Assembly: GCA_910585075.1 (NCBI GenBank)
Contig: CAJUED010000001.1
Coordinates: 124,001-188,000 of the forward strand
DNA length: 64,000 nucleotides
Source of the DNA: an uncultured Lachnospiraceae bacterium
GTDB lineage: Bacteria > Bacillota > Clostridia > Lachnospirales > Lachnospiraceae
Reading direction: 5' to 3'
Each line of letters begins with the position of its first letter. The stretch's first letter is position 1. This document shows positions 8,108-16,808 of the stretch, in pieces. The notes beneath the pieces were generated by a model. That model saw only the letters and a list, made by a program, of their open reading frames with translations. It did no database searches and was not told the origin of the DNA. Position numbers and translations under genes: made by a program.

Positions 8108-9866
8108 TTTGTTCCTCTCTTTCTGCCATGGCAAATTTATAAAAATCTTTTGCGTATCGATACTGCCGAAGTGAATATTCGCCAAATTCCACGCCCAGAT
8201 TTCTTTTGTACTCACACCAATTACTCCAAAGCAAACCACAGGCAGCCATATAACAATATATTTTCGTGTGAATATTTATTGGGCAATTGCCTTCAAAATA
8301 TATATCAATCAGATGGTCTGCTTGCTGCTTATTGTAAAGTGCATATATACAAAACATAGCAATATCAACATGAGGATCCTGCATACCTGCATACTCCCAA
8401 TCAGTTAACTGTAGTGATAAATCCCCATTTTTATTTTCAGTAAAGATAAAATTATCAGGAACAGCATCAATATGAGTAAGTACCTTTTCGGTTACATTCT
8501 CCTCGATAAATTGCCGTAAGGAAAAAACATTTTCCTTTGTTTGCAAATAATCCCTGTAAACGGAAGGCTTGCCCTGCCACAAATCTTCATAGTACTGGAT
8601 CTTTTCGAAAATATTAAATTCATGGTTGACTTTTAACTTCATATTATGGAAAGCTTTTAATTTCCTCATGCACAATTTAAGATCGCTGTCTATTAATGGA
8701 TCACAACAGCGGGCCCCATTTATAAATCTTGCAATTTTATACCCGTTATCCGGATTTATGTATACGGGATCTTCACATAATCCTTTCCCTGCGATAGCGG
8801 AATAGACGGCAGCTTCTTCACGTCTGTTTATCAAATGTGAGGTTCCCTCACCTGGAATACGTATAACATACTTTTCGCCCGCACATTGAAACATAAAAGA
8901 TTTGTTGGTCATGCCTGTTTTTAACATTTCAACATGGGTAATATGATCAATCTTCACATCTAATGCTTCTGCTGCTGTTAATATAGCTTTCTGTTTTAAT
9001 TGTTCCGGCCCCTCATCAAGCTCTTGAAATTGCTTGTAGGTATTTACCTCAATAATATCTTTGGAAGGCATCATTCTTGCCTGAATAATCATTTTATCTT
9101 TTTCATAAAGCGCTTCCTCCCAAAATGAACTATCATATCGGCTGTTTGTACACATTTCAGCTATTCTACTGCGCACTAAGGAGGCTGTTTCGGCGGTCAA
9201 ATAAGCTATGCCAATCATTCTGTTGCCATTTGAATTCTCCGGTACTAAGGCCAACTCTGATTTCCTGTTTATCCGAACGTTACTCTCACGAACCATAAGC
9301 TCCGAAACCATATACCAGGAATAAAGCTCATTTCTTCTGAAGGGGTTTCGGTCACACCATACATCGCATGGAACTATGTATGTATTAGAAAGATGCTCTG
9401 CTGCTAATTTTAGTGAATGGAGGTTATTTTTTTCCGCATAGTGTTTATTAATAATTAATTCAACGTTATATGTATCTATTAAATACTCAAAATGCTCTTT
9501 CATGAATCCGACAACAATATAGATTTCTTTAACGCCTACCTCATGCAGACATTTTATGATTCTTTCGATAAACGGCTCCCCGTTGAATTCAAGAAATGCT
9601 TTAGGCTTTTGAACATCACCTGCACCTGAATATATTCCATATCCTGCGGCCAGAATAACTGCATTTTTAGGGGCGTTTAATGCAAGCTCCTGCTGTGCTT
9701 TAGCAGTTATCTTGATATCATCTTCTAGATAGCCCTCTTTCATTAAATTCTTTATTGAGCGGTTAACAATTCCCAATGAATGTCCGCTTGTCTCGGCAAG
9801 CAGCCTTTGATTAATAAATGGTTTTTGCAAAATTGCCAATAGTATATCTTTTTCTTGCGCGTTCAT
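8097..9866 (-). CDS. Winged-helix / LicC-like nucleotidyltransferase / LicA-like kinase fusion
   Basis: The 589-residue protein has three parts: a winged-helix DNA-binding domain (about 1-62), a nucleotidyltransferase domain (about 68-290, starting AVILAAGYGIYSG, then KPKAFLEFNGEPFIER), and a choline-kinase-like domain (about 300-575, with VIRIPGEGTS, THIDAVPDNFIF and LTDWEYAGMQD). Such HTH-LicC-LicA proteins could sense and activate choline in one chain. The arginine normal in the LAAGxGxR loop is missing, so the transferase domain may be weak or regulatory, while the kinase motifs look intact. It is the first gene of the lic operon, with AAAGGG before the ATG and a promoter upstream. The winged helix may autoregulate the operon (inference). 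Confidence 0.82.
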   Translation of the reverse strand: MNAQEKDILLAILQKPFINQRLLAETSGHSLGIVNRSIKNLMKEGYLEDDIKITAKAQQELALNAPKNAVILAAGYGIYSGAGDVQKPKAFLEFNGEPFIERIIKCLHEVGVKEIYIVVGFMKEHFEYLIDTYNVELIINKHYAEKNNLHSLKLAAEHLSNTYIVPCDVWCDRNPFRRNELYSWYMVSELMVRESNVRINRKSELALVPENSNGNRMIGIAYLTAETASLVRSRIAEMCTNSRYDSSFWEEALYEKDKMIIQARMMPSKDIIEVNTYKQFQELDEGPEQLKQKAILTAAEALDVKIDHITHVEMLKTGMTNKSFMFQCAGEKYVIRIPGEGTSHLINRREEAAVYSAIAGKGLCEDPVYINPDNGYKIARFINGARCCDPLIDSDLKLCMRKLKAFHNMKLKVNHEFNIFEKIQYYEDLWQGKPSVYRDYLQTKENVFSLRQFIEENVTEKVLTHIDAVPDNFIFTENKNGDLSLQLTDWEYAGMQDPHVDIAMFCIYALYNKQQADHLIDIYFEGNCPINIHTKIYCYMAACGLLWSNWCEYKRNLGVEFGEYSLRQYRYAKDFYKFAMAEREEQNEL

Positions 9867-9931
9867 ATTTTCCCTTTCATATTGAGTTCGTGATTTATAT
9901 ATTTGTGATTTTCGTGAACGTTAGCCAATCA

Positions 9932-9960
9932 ATTATTGCATCTTGATATAATATTGTCAA
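9932..9960 (-). promoter_or_regulatory. Predicted promoter of the lic operon
   Basis: On the minus strand a perfect TTGACA -35 box (9955-9960) and AATAAT -10 box (9932-9937) are separated by 17 bases, about 65 bases before the ATG at 9866. The leader between could hold an operator for the winged-helix domain, but I see no clear palindrome. Confidence 0.7.
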
Positions 9961-10182
9961 TATATATTAAACTTAAGTTTCACAATGTAGCTTTTCCAAG
10001 AACAATAGCAGCATTGCTGCTGCTCCATATTCTGAAAATTCTTTGTAATTCACCAATACATTGTGACACTAATCAGTATAGATATTTCCCAACCCAGCAT
10101 ATACCTGATGTCTATATGGATATAGTAATTCCTACCTTAATATCATCATAAAGTGGTTTTTTACTAGATGCATACGAAAACT
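9961..10182. other. Gene-free stretch between the lic operon and a membrane protein
   Basis: With the leader at 9867-9960 this makes a 316-base gap. It contains only broken short frames and a small GCAGCA/TGCTGC palindrome near 10005-10025. I find no convincing gene or terminator. Confidence 0.4.
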
Positions 10183-11199
10183 CTAAGACTCATCCTTCTC
10201 ATCTACAAACACCGAAAAAATCAAAAAAACTGTAATCAGTAGAACAATAGCTCCTGATATAAATTGCATTTTTGTGTTATCGCCATTTCCTCCCAGGAAC
10301 AAATTAACAATCCAGTTCAAAATAATAAGAAAACTTATTACAAGAGGTGCACCATACGGAAATTCTTTCGCATTTTTTATGGTTTTGTTTTTAATCAAAT
10401 GAAATATAAACCAAATTACACACAGAGCAGCAAATGTATTTAAGGACAGCAAAAGCACTTCATGCTTTGCATTTTCCCAAACTATAGGGGAAAGCCCACA
10501 TGATATCAGAAACAGCCATGTAAAAATTAAAGTAGAAGTCGGATATATTTTATTTACAGTATATTCAAAAGGCTGTTCACTGATCAACCTCAGAGCAAAC
10601 ACATATATAACAATCACTCCACAAAAAACAATCACAAAAAGATGGATGCCATTAAAAAAATTAGTCCAGCTGAATCCTTCAGCAATATTATAATTGATTG
10701 CGTTCAGGAAAGAAACTATGAAGCCAAATTGCAACACTACATCAAAGAAATGCTTTTTTGCGCTTACAATTAAATAAATGGTTTCCATACCGTTAAATTT
10801 AGATAAATGTTTGATAAGCGAATACACGATAAAAACTCCAAGGCAATTAGACAATGGATTTCCTGCCATCTTTTTCACAAAGTCTAATTTCCCCTGAAAT
10901 ACTATTTCTTTTGTGCAAATTCCAACTATTGTTGGCATTAAAGCTATTACTATAAAAATGCAAAATAGTAGTTTTCTGTCCATATTCATTAACATATGAA
11001 TCACTTTTTTCAGTATAGTATCCGCGCAAACCAACTCACAGACAGAAAATGTAAATGTAAATATCGAATAAACCAAGGTAATCGACATGGAATCAGAAAT
11101 AATATTACATACAACTGAAGATAATACACTTAAAGCAAGACATATAACCCTAAAAAGCTTGTTTTTGTCATTAATAAGATCTGTTAAAAATTTATTCAT
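10183..11199 (-). CDS. Polytopic membrane protein of unknown function
   Basis: The 338 residues form about ten hydrophobic helices with short loops. I recognise no catalytic motif, and the even spacing of helices with few long loops argues against a typical GT-C glycosyltransferase. A strong GGGGGG ribosome site sits five bases before the ATG. It is AT-rich, like the rest of the 1-15 kb part. The gene lies between the lic operon and a decayed fascin-like fragment and may have arrived with that accessory segment. Function unknown. Confidence 0.6.
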   Translation of the reverse strand: MNKFLTDLINDKNKLFRVICLALSVLSSVVCNIISDSMSITLVYSIFTFTFSVCELVCADTILKKVIHMLMNMDRKLLFCIFIVIALMPTIVGICTKEIVFQGKLDFVKKMAGNPLSNCLGVFIVYSLIKHLSKFNGMETIYLIVSAKKHFFDVVLQFGFIVSFLNAINYNIAEGFSWTNFFNGIHLFVIVFCGVIVIYVFALRLISEQPFEYTVNKIYPTSTLIFTWLFLISCGLSPIVWENAKHEVLLLSLNTFAALCVIWFIFHLIKNKTIKNAKEFPYGAPLVISFLIILNWIVNLFLGGNGDNTKMQFISGAIVLLITVFLIFSVFVDEKDES

Positions 11200-11229
11200 A
11201 ATAGCCCCCCATTCCTTTCGCGATAACTG

Positions 11230-11640
11230 TCACTCGCCAATATCCATTATATTGTTCAGTAACCAGCCAGCGTTTTCCGAAGCAGCAGCATTGCCGGTCT
11301 CATAATTGCCCATCTCATTTATTGTTTCAATTTGAAAACGTTCCCAGGTGCTTACTTTTTTATTTGCCGCTTTTAAAGGACGATCTGCATTATTGGCAAC
11401 AATTTGAACCCATTTTCCATTCGCCTGTGATTGAATATATTGTACGCTATCTTTTTCATATATACGAAAACTTCCCATGTTTTTGGCTTTCGCAATTTTT
11501 CCCATATGATGCTCTAATTGATGCATAATTTCCATTGCCAATATAACGAGAAGTAACATCAACCAGGCCGGATGTATCTATTGTCATATGTACAACATAA
11601 TATTTCCAGGCAGATACTTTATCTTACCCGATAAAATATC
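11230..11640 (-). pseudogene. Frameshifted fascin-like (beta-trefoil) fragment
   Basis: Two minus-strand frames carry protein-like sequence that joins at a frameshift near 11490. The upstream frame (about 11505-11625) reads SAWKYYVVHMTIDTSG and YIGNGNYASIRASYG. The downstream frame (11230 to about 11490) reads YIQSQANGKWVQIV, RPLKAANKK and STWERFQIE, the pattern of fascin-like beta-trefoil repeats that often attach to secreted hydrolases. No start codon with a ribosome site exists, and a stop lies just upstream. I read it as the decayed end of a secreted protein gene; a second fragment of the same family lies at 14685. Confidence 0.55.
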
Positions 11641-11670
11641 CCATGGGAGAAACATCATATTTTATAGTCT

Positions 11671-13446
11671 TTAGTTTGTATTATTCTCATCTTGCATCTG
11701 TTCCTGCTCGCCCAGAATTTCCGAAGCATACACCGTTTCCGCATATTGCTGCTTTTCATACGCATCCGCCGCATATTTTACATAAGTCGAGTTATCAGGA
11801 TTCGCTTCGCCGCTTTTCATAAACCTGTAATACGCATTTACAGCGTTTATGCAGACCTCCTTCCTTGCTTCGCCAGGTTCCATAATATCAAGCAAATCCC
11901 TACATACTGATAAATAGTAAAAAGGAATTTCAACCGCATATTTCTGTTCCGGGCTCCAATTTTCAAATACATCACCCAAAATGATGTAAGAACTGCACAG
12001 AGCATAGCATTTATCGTTAAAAATAATATGTACCATGTTTGCGGCCGGTTTATACATCAGTTTTCCAATACGGTATTTTACATCCCCCTTTGTTCCGCTA
12101 TCGTATTCTTCCAGATCCAGACCTAATACATAGCAAAAGGTGACAATCCCTGTTCTATCATAATTAATATAATTGGCATATCCCTTCGAACTGCCAAGCT
12201 GTTCTTCCTCCACAGCACTTTCAGCCGATATAGCAGCCTGTTCCAGAACATTATTGTTCCTGTTTTCTTTATACAGAAACAGCCTGTCCTTTGTATTGGC
12301 AAAATACTTTGACGCACTTAACAAATCTGGATTTGATTCTTTTTCTGATTTAAATTCTTCAATCCTCTCAAGAACGTCGTCATAATCCCCATAATCCTCG
12401 TCAGTCGGCTCCGGCATTTCTCCCAGGATTTCCTCAAACATATCCATATATTTCATATTTGCAAAATACTCATCTACCATATTCTGCATATTGATAAGAT
12501 CCTGCCCTGTAACCCGCTCTCCAAATTCATAGGGGCCCCACAGACGCAATGGACTGAAGTCATAGGATATGCTGTCTGTTTTATCGCCTTCCGTCACTTC
12601 GTCATCATCGGCATTATCTTCTATAGTCATACCGATACTGGCACTATTTTCTCCGCTTTCCTGTCGGTTAGAAGATTCTCGGCCTACAGTATTCTCCCTC
12701 TTTTCATCATTTTCCTGCTCTTTCGTTTCTCCGCTGCTGTCCGGACCGCTTCCTACGGTCACTGCATTTTGATTATCGCCTTGGGGGTTCCCTCCTGTCG
12801 CAGCCTCACTGTTTCCCTGATCATCTACTGCTGTCAAATCTTCCTGCATTTCAATGTCATCTTCTTTGCCTTGGAGAGCATCCCTTTCGCTGCCACCAGC
12901 AACCTCCCGCACCACGCTTTCGCTACCACCAGCTTCTGATGTTCCTTCCTGACTATCTTCACTTCCATCAATGCTCCCTTTCCCTGCTTCATTCATAAAT
13001 GATACGGGATTCGGGCTTTCGCCATCAGCAGTGCCAGATGTTCCTTCCTGTCCATCTTCACTGCCGTCAATACTTCCTTTTTCTACTTCATTCATAAATG
13101 ATACGGGATCCACAGATGTCCCCAGCGTCTCATTTTCCCAGACACATACCTCTATCTTGCTGTATGCTCCATTTGCAAACACCAGTTGCCCTATTATTAT
13201 TACAGATTCCAGAACCAACAGGACCGTAACGGATATCCCAAAACCTTTCGCCTTTTGGGCCTTTTTTCTGTAAATTGGATAGCTCCTTTCCACAATCCTT
13301 TCCGCCGCCTCTTTTAGCAGAGGGCGCCTTTTTCGGAATCTCTTTTTTTGGATCATCTTTTCCTTTGGCAGTGAGTAATTATAATAACTGCAAAAGAATA
13401 CAACCGCCAAAAGAAAATATATTCCTGCTGATATCCAAAAAATCAT
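11671..13446 (-). CDS. Two-helix membrane protein with acidic repeat linker and extracellular domain
   Basis: A 591-residue protein with hydrophobic helices at about 2-20 and 71-91 around a strongly basic loop (28-67). By the positive-inside rule the loop is cytoplasmic and the rest outside. Residues 113-295 are a long acidic, Ser/Gly/Glu-rich linker that begins with two near-identical copies of a 34-residue unit (PVSFMNE, then GSIDGSED, QEGTS). A helical domain with no family I recognise fills 300-591. GAGGAG precedes the ATG. It is followed by a decayed fragment and preceded, 25 bases away, by another single-helix protein, so the two probably form one unit. Function unknown; the layout suggests a surface-exposed sensor or scaffold (inference). 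Confidence 0.65.
   Translation of the reverse strand: MIFWISAGIYFLLAVVFFCSYYNYSLPKEKMIQKKRFRKRRPLLKEAAERIVERSYPIYRKKAQKAKGFGISVTVLLVLESVIIIGQLVFANGAYSKIEVCVWENETLGTSVDPVSFMNEVEKGSIDGSEDGQEGTSGTADGESPNPVSFMNEAGKGSIDGSEDSQEGTSEAGGSESVVREVAGGSERDALQGKEDDIEMQEDLTAVDDQGNSEAATGGNPQGDNQNAVTVGSGPDSSGETKEQENDEKRENTVGRESSNRQESGENSASIGMTIEDNADDDEVTEGDKTDSISYDFSPLRLWGPYEFGERVTGQDLINMQNMVDEYFANMKYMDMFEEILGEMPEPTDEDYGDYDDVLERIEEFKSEKESNPDLLSASKYFANTKDRLFLYKENRNNNVLEQAAISAESAVEEEQLGSSKGYANYINYDRTGIVTFCYVLGLDLEEYDSGTKGDVKYRIGKLMYKPAANMVHIIFNDKCYALCSSYIILGDVFENWSPEQKYAVEIPFYYLSVCRDLLDIMEPGEARKEVCINAVNAYYRFMKSGEANPDNSTYVKYAADAYEKQQYAETVYASEILGEQEQMQDENNTN
12922..13110 (-). repeat. Two tandem copies of a 102-base in-frame repeat
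   Basis: Within the acidic linker two imperfect copies of a 34-codon unit follow one another (PVSFMNEVEKGSIDGSED and PVSFMNEAGKGSIDGSED). Keeping the period a multiple of three lets copy number change without breaking the frame, as in many surface-protein stalks. Confidence 0.75.
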
Positions 13447-13471
13447 ACGATTCTCTCCTCTCGTATGGATT

Positions 13472-14179
13472 TTATTCTAATTCACTAATCACTTCTTCAA
13501 TCGTTTCCTCCATTATGGCATTTACAGTCGCTTTTTCGAATTCTTTTAGAAGTTCGTCCGTTACCATCACTCCCCGCATTTTATTCTCTGCGGTTTTCTT
13601 ATCCACTTTCGTGAAAGACTCTCCTTCCAGAATATAATATACGGGGAACCATGATTTCCTGTTTTTTGACTGTACCCAAACGGTCGCCAGTCCAATCTTC
13701 TCAATTATGATTTCATCCATGTCGTATCCGTAAGAGGGAAGCTGAGTTTGCACCTCTATACGCAGTTTTTCCATCCATGTATCCGCCAATGGACATTCAT
13801 AACTTATGATTTCAAATTTTTTGTTTTCAGTGGCTTGTACTTTCTTTTCATACATGTCGTCTATGATAAAGGTTTTTATCATTACATTGCTCTTTGATTT
13901 GATCACCACTTGTCCCTGTATCAGCAGATATGCATTGGGAAACGCTTCTTCACTTTCAAGAAAATATCCATTTTCCGCTTTACCTGCAAAGCTTAAATTT
14001 ACTCTGTTTTCCCTGTATTCAGGAATCAGATTCAATATAAATAATATAAATGGCGTCAGTGCACCCAGAATCTGCAATACTATCCCCAATATAAGCTTAG
14101 CCTTTTCGTGTGTATCCTTCTGACGAATTTCGTCCTCGTCTGTTTTGATATTATCAACTTTTTCCTTAATCCTTACCAT
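13472..14179 (-). CDS. Single-pass membrane protein of unknown function
   Basis: A 235-residue protein with a charged cytoplasmic N-terminus (1-26), one membrane helix (about 28-52) and a mostly beta extracytoplasmic domain, ending in an acidic helix. No known family is evident. It precedes the two-helix repeat protein by 25 bases on the same strand, suggesting a paired function. The ribosome site AGGCAGG is weak but present. A rho-independent terminator just upstream isolates the pair from earlier transcription. Confidence 0.6.
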   Translation of the reverse strand: MVRIKEKVDNIKTDEDEIRQKDTHEKAKLILGIVLQILGALTPFILFILNLIPEYRENRVNLSFAGKAENGYFLESEEAFPNAYLLIQGQVVIKSKSNVMIKTFIIDDMYEKKVQATENKKFEIISYECPLADTWMEKLRIEVQTQLPSYGYDMDEIIIEKIGLATVWVQSKNRKSWFPVYYILEGESFTKVDKKTAENKMRGVMVTDELLKEFEKATVNAIMEETIEEVISELE

Positions 14180-14202
14180 CCTGCCTTTCTTTTTTTAATT
14201 AC

Positions 14203-14238
14203 AAAAAAATCCTGCCAGTGGATTAATACTTGGCAGGA
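14203..14238 (-). terminator. Rho-independent terminator upstream of the 14179-11671 pair
   Basis: On the minus strand TCCTGCCA pairs with TGGCAGGA (8 bp, 13-base loop) followed by seven T residues. It would end transcripts coming from the decayed gene region near 14.8 kb. Confidence 0.7.
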
Positions 14239-14684
14239 CAGAGCAATTCTAATAGCCCAACTTATTTACTCTATGGCAACAAGCTATGGATGTCCGAATT
14301 TTTATAAATACAAATAATTGTAACTAATCTATTTTTTTCCAATTAATATTTTCGGCATAAAATCGCTATTTTTTCATATGTAAAATGCTGAATTTTTAGC
14401 ACATTTTCAACATTTTTTTGTCGATGATTTACTTTCTTAAGTAGAATTACCTGCCTTTCCGAAAACTTACAATCTTACGCTATATGAAATTTTTGACATT
14501 TCCGTCATCAGATACTAAAAATCTAATACAAATGTTAACAAGGTATCTCCACATTATTTGAATCAAATATATGAATTTTATCACAGTATGGAATTTATTG
14601 TCATGTACTATTGTTCTTTTTATGTGGAATTCGTCAAATTCAGTATAAACTTCTTTTACGCCATTTTCTTTCTTCCTGTTGAAA
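14239..14684. other. AT-rich gene-free stretch
   Basis: This part of the 787-base gap (14180-14966) is strongly AT-rich. A 77-codon minus-strand frame at 14480-14713 starts inside the fascin-like fragment in another frame and has no ribosome site, so I do not call it. No other feature is supported. Confidence 0.4.
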
Positions 14685-14843
14685 TCAATTCTTGCGGAAA
14701 GATAAATTTCCATTTCCTACAGCGCGAAGTCCAACTTCGCCATAATCGCCGGCTTCAACGTCAAAATATTCCCACGTAGAAACAGTTGACGGATTTGCCT
14801 CGGCATCTATAGTTGTGACATTTTGGTCTGTGTTAAATGAAAT
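14685..14843 (-). pseudogene. Second fascin-like (beta-trefoil) fragment
   Basis: A 52-codon minus-strand frame between stop codons, with no start site, encodes TDQNVTTIDAEANPSTVSTW, then EYFDVEAGDYG and GLRAVGNGN. This is the repeat pattern of fascin-like beta-trefoil domains (STWE with a following beta hairpin and GLRAxxNGN). It resembles the fragment at 11230-11640. They may be two ends of one ancestral secreted protein gene, split when the genes at 11671-14179 were inserted (inference). Confidence 0.5.
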
Positions 14844-14916
14844 TTATTGATTTACATATGAAACACCTCCGCTATTAAATTTGTAAATACTATAACTCTC
14901 TTTATTGCAAACATTT

Positions 14917-14945
14917 AAAAAGGCAGGTTTTTTCTCACCTGCCTT
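14917..14945 (-). terminator. Rho-independent terminator after the Gabija operon
   Basis: AAGGCAGGT pairs with ACCTGCCTT across an 8-base loop, followed on the minus strand by a T run. It lies 22 bases past the stop of the helicase gene and ends the defence operon. Confidence 0.8.
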
Positions 14946-14966
14946 GTATCGAATCTAATTCCGCAT

Positions 14967-16808
14967 TTATGAAGTTACAATACTCTCAATATATCGGGAA
15001 GGCATCTGATATTTAGTATCGCCCCAAGGCATTTGTTTCTTTACAGGATAAGTCATATAGCACAATCGCTTTGCCCTTGTTACCGCAACATACATATTGT
15101 TCATTTCCTGAGACAATTGGGATGCGCCGCCTTTGACCGCCCGATAGTCGGGAAAGGTACCCTCACTTAATCCCATAATAAACACAACATCAAATTGTAA
15201 TCCTTTAGACATATGTGCAGTCAACATAGAAATACCATTATTAACCTCTGTCTCTTTTGTCTTTCCCAGTGAGATTTGATTTCTGAAAGACGTTAATGTT
15301 CTGTTTTCCTTTGGAACAAGCAAACAATATTTAGTCCAATGCTTTCGCCATTGTAGAATATCCATTGCCACAAGATAACGTTCTTCATCATCCTCAAAAG
15401 CCGGGAGGCCGGCTTCAAGCAAGTTTAATGCATTGCCAAAATTCAATATCTCTCTGCTCAAAACTTCTAATGCCGGAAGCATATTTTCATATAGGGTATC
15501 CATCAAAACCGCTTTCATAATAGATATTCCGTCTGCTTTTTCAAAGCCCTTATTATTAGGCAATCCAATCATTTTTTTTAGTTGGGTCAAATGAATATAG
15601 TCCTTCCCGTTAATGAGTATCCTGATGGACAAATCAAATACTTTCATATAATCAGACTCATTTTCTATTCCGGTTGAATTCTTTTTAAAGAAAAATGGGA
15701 TATTTCTACCCGTCAATTCCTTCTCCAAATGAGAAAAGACATATCGGTTTCTGGCAATAACAGCAATTCGTTCCGGTGAAATATCCCCCTCCACTTCAGG
15801 ATGGCCATCTCTCATAAGCTGCTCTATTTTATCAGCAATAAGTCTTGCCTCACTTTCTTCATCCGCCAGTTTGGTTGCAACAAGTTCACCGTCATAAACA
15901 TAATTTGTTACACTATCATAATGTTGTAAACGATTTGCAAACTCTACAATACGTTTAGCCGATCGGTAGTTTTCGTTAAGCTTGTATATGACCGGAAAAA
16001 AATCATCCACGAAATATTTGCTCATAAAATTACTGTCAGAGCCATTAAATCCGTAAATTGACTGATTTGCATCGCCAACCATCATTACATTGTGAAAATC
16101 TGCACCACATAATGCTTTGATTACCTGGTACTGTGCAAAATTTAAATCCTGCGCTTCATCGATACAAATATATCGGTACAGCGAATTATACATACGGACA
16201 ACACTTGGATTTTCTACCAATATGCGATATGCAAAAAATAGAATGTCATCAAAGTCCATTGCATTTTGATTAATAAGTTTTCGATTATATTCAGAATATA
16301 TCAATGGGAAGGGTTCATCAATTATGCAGTCATCAGGCAAAACAAATTTCTTTTTTTGTTCTGTGATTAACTGTAAAATATGCTGCATTATTTTGTTTTT
16401 ATCCTGGTAACGAGCAAGAAAATCTTTCAGTTGTTCACTCTCCATAAAAACATCCTTCAAGATCGCCCTGCGGTCTTCTTCATTCTCAAACAAAACCATA
16501 TCCGTATTCAGCCCTATCAAATTTCCACGGGACTGAACTAAATCCAGGCAAAAGGAATGTATTGTCCCTACGGCAGCCCTCTCGATTTGTTCTTCAAAAG
16601 AATGGTCTTCCGCCAATCGCTCTTTCATCTCGTCCGCTGCCAAATTGCTGAAAGTCAATGCCAAAACTTTTCCCCGTTTGCTGGAAGACAACAAATTTTT
16701 TATACGTTCAATGAGTACCCTTGTCTTTCCACTTCCTGGCCCTGCTTCCACCAGAAGAGCCCCCTCTTTATGATTAACTATTTGTTGCTGTTTCTGAGAC
16801 AGTTTCAT
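14967..16808 (-). CDS. gajB: Gabija-type UvrD-like helicase GajB
   Basis: A 613-residue superfamily 1 helicase. It shows Walker A AGPGSGKTRV (22-31), Walker B IDEAQDL, motif III GDANQSIYGF, HMSKGLQFDVVF and the late motif YVAVTRAKRL. UvrD-like proteins paired with an OLD nuclease define the Gabija anti-phage system, where GajB senses DNA termini and works with GajA to cut invading DNA. The start at 16808 follows AAGGAG by six bases; an upstream ATG at 16826 sits before the ribosome site. It overlaps the nuclease gene by 35 bases, a strong sign of coupled translation. It is longer than the founding GajB, with an insert-bearing middle region. Confidence 0.85.
   Translation of the reverse strand: MKLSQKQQQIVNHKEGALLVEAGPGSGKTRVLIERIKNLLSSSKRGKVLALTFSNLAADEMKERLAEDHSFEEQIERAAVGTIHSFCLDLVQSRGNLIGLNTDMVLFENEEDRRAILKDVFMESEQLKDFLARYQDKNKIMQHILQLITEQKKKFVLPDDCIIDEPFPLIYSEYNRKLINQNAMDFDDILFFAYRILVENPSVVRMYNSLYRYICIDEAQDLNFAQYQVIKALCGADFHNVMMVGDANQSIYGFNGSDSNFMSKYFVDDFFPVIYKLNENYRSAKRIVEFANRLQHYDSVTNYVYDGELVATKLADEESEARLIADKIEQLMRDGHPEVEGDISPERIAVIARNRYVFSHLEKELTGRNIPFFFKKNSTGIENESDYMKVFDLSIRILINGKDYIHLTQLKKMIGLPNNKGFEKADGISIMKAVLMDTLYENMLPALEVLSREILNFGNALNLLEAGLPAFEDDEERYLVAMDILQWRKHWTKYCLLVPKENRTLTSFRNQISLGKTKETEVNNGISMLTAHMSKGLQFDVVFIMGLSEGTFPDYRAVKGGASQLSQEMNNMYVAVTRAKRLCYMTYPVKKQMPWGDTKYQMPSRYIESIVTS

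Noticed and set aside
8108..8239. Longer N-terminus for the LicC-like protein
   Set aside because: The added 44 codons lie inside the upstream gene in another frame, while AGAGGA marks the start at 8107.
9936..10151. Plus-strand 71-codon frame in the lic upstream gap
   Set aside because: Overlaps the lic promoter, has no ribosome site and no recognisable protein pattern.
12922..13110. CRISPR-like repeats
   Set aside because: Only two tandem in-frame copies inside a protein linker, with no unique spacers.
14480..14713. Small minus-strand gene of 77 codons
   Set aside because: No ribosome site; starts within the decayed fascin-like fragment in another frame; composition reflects AT-rich noise.
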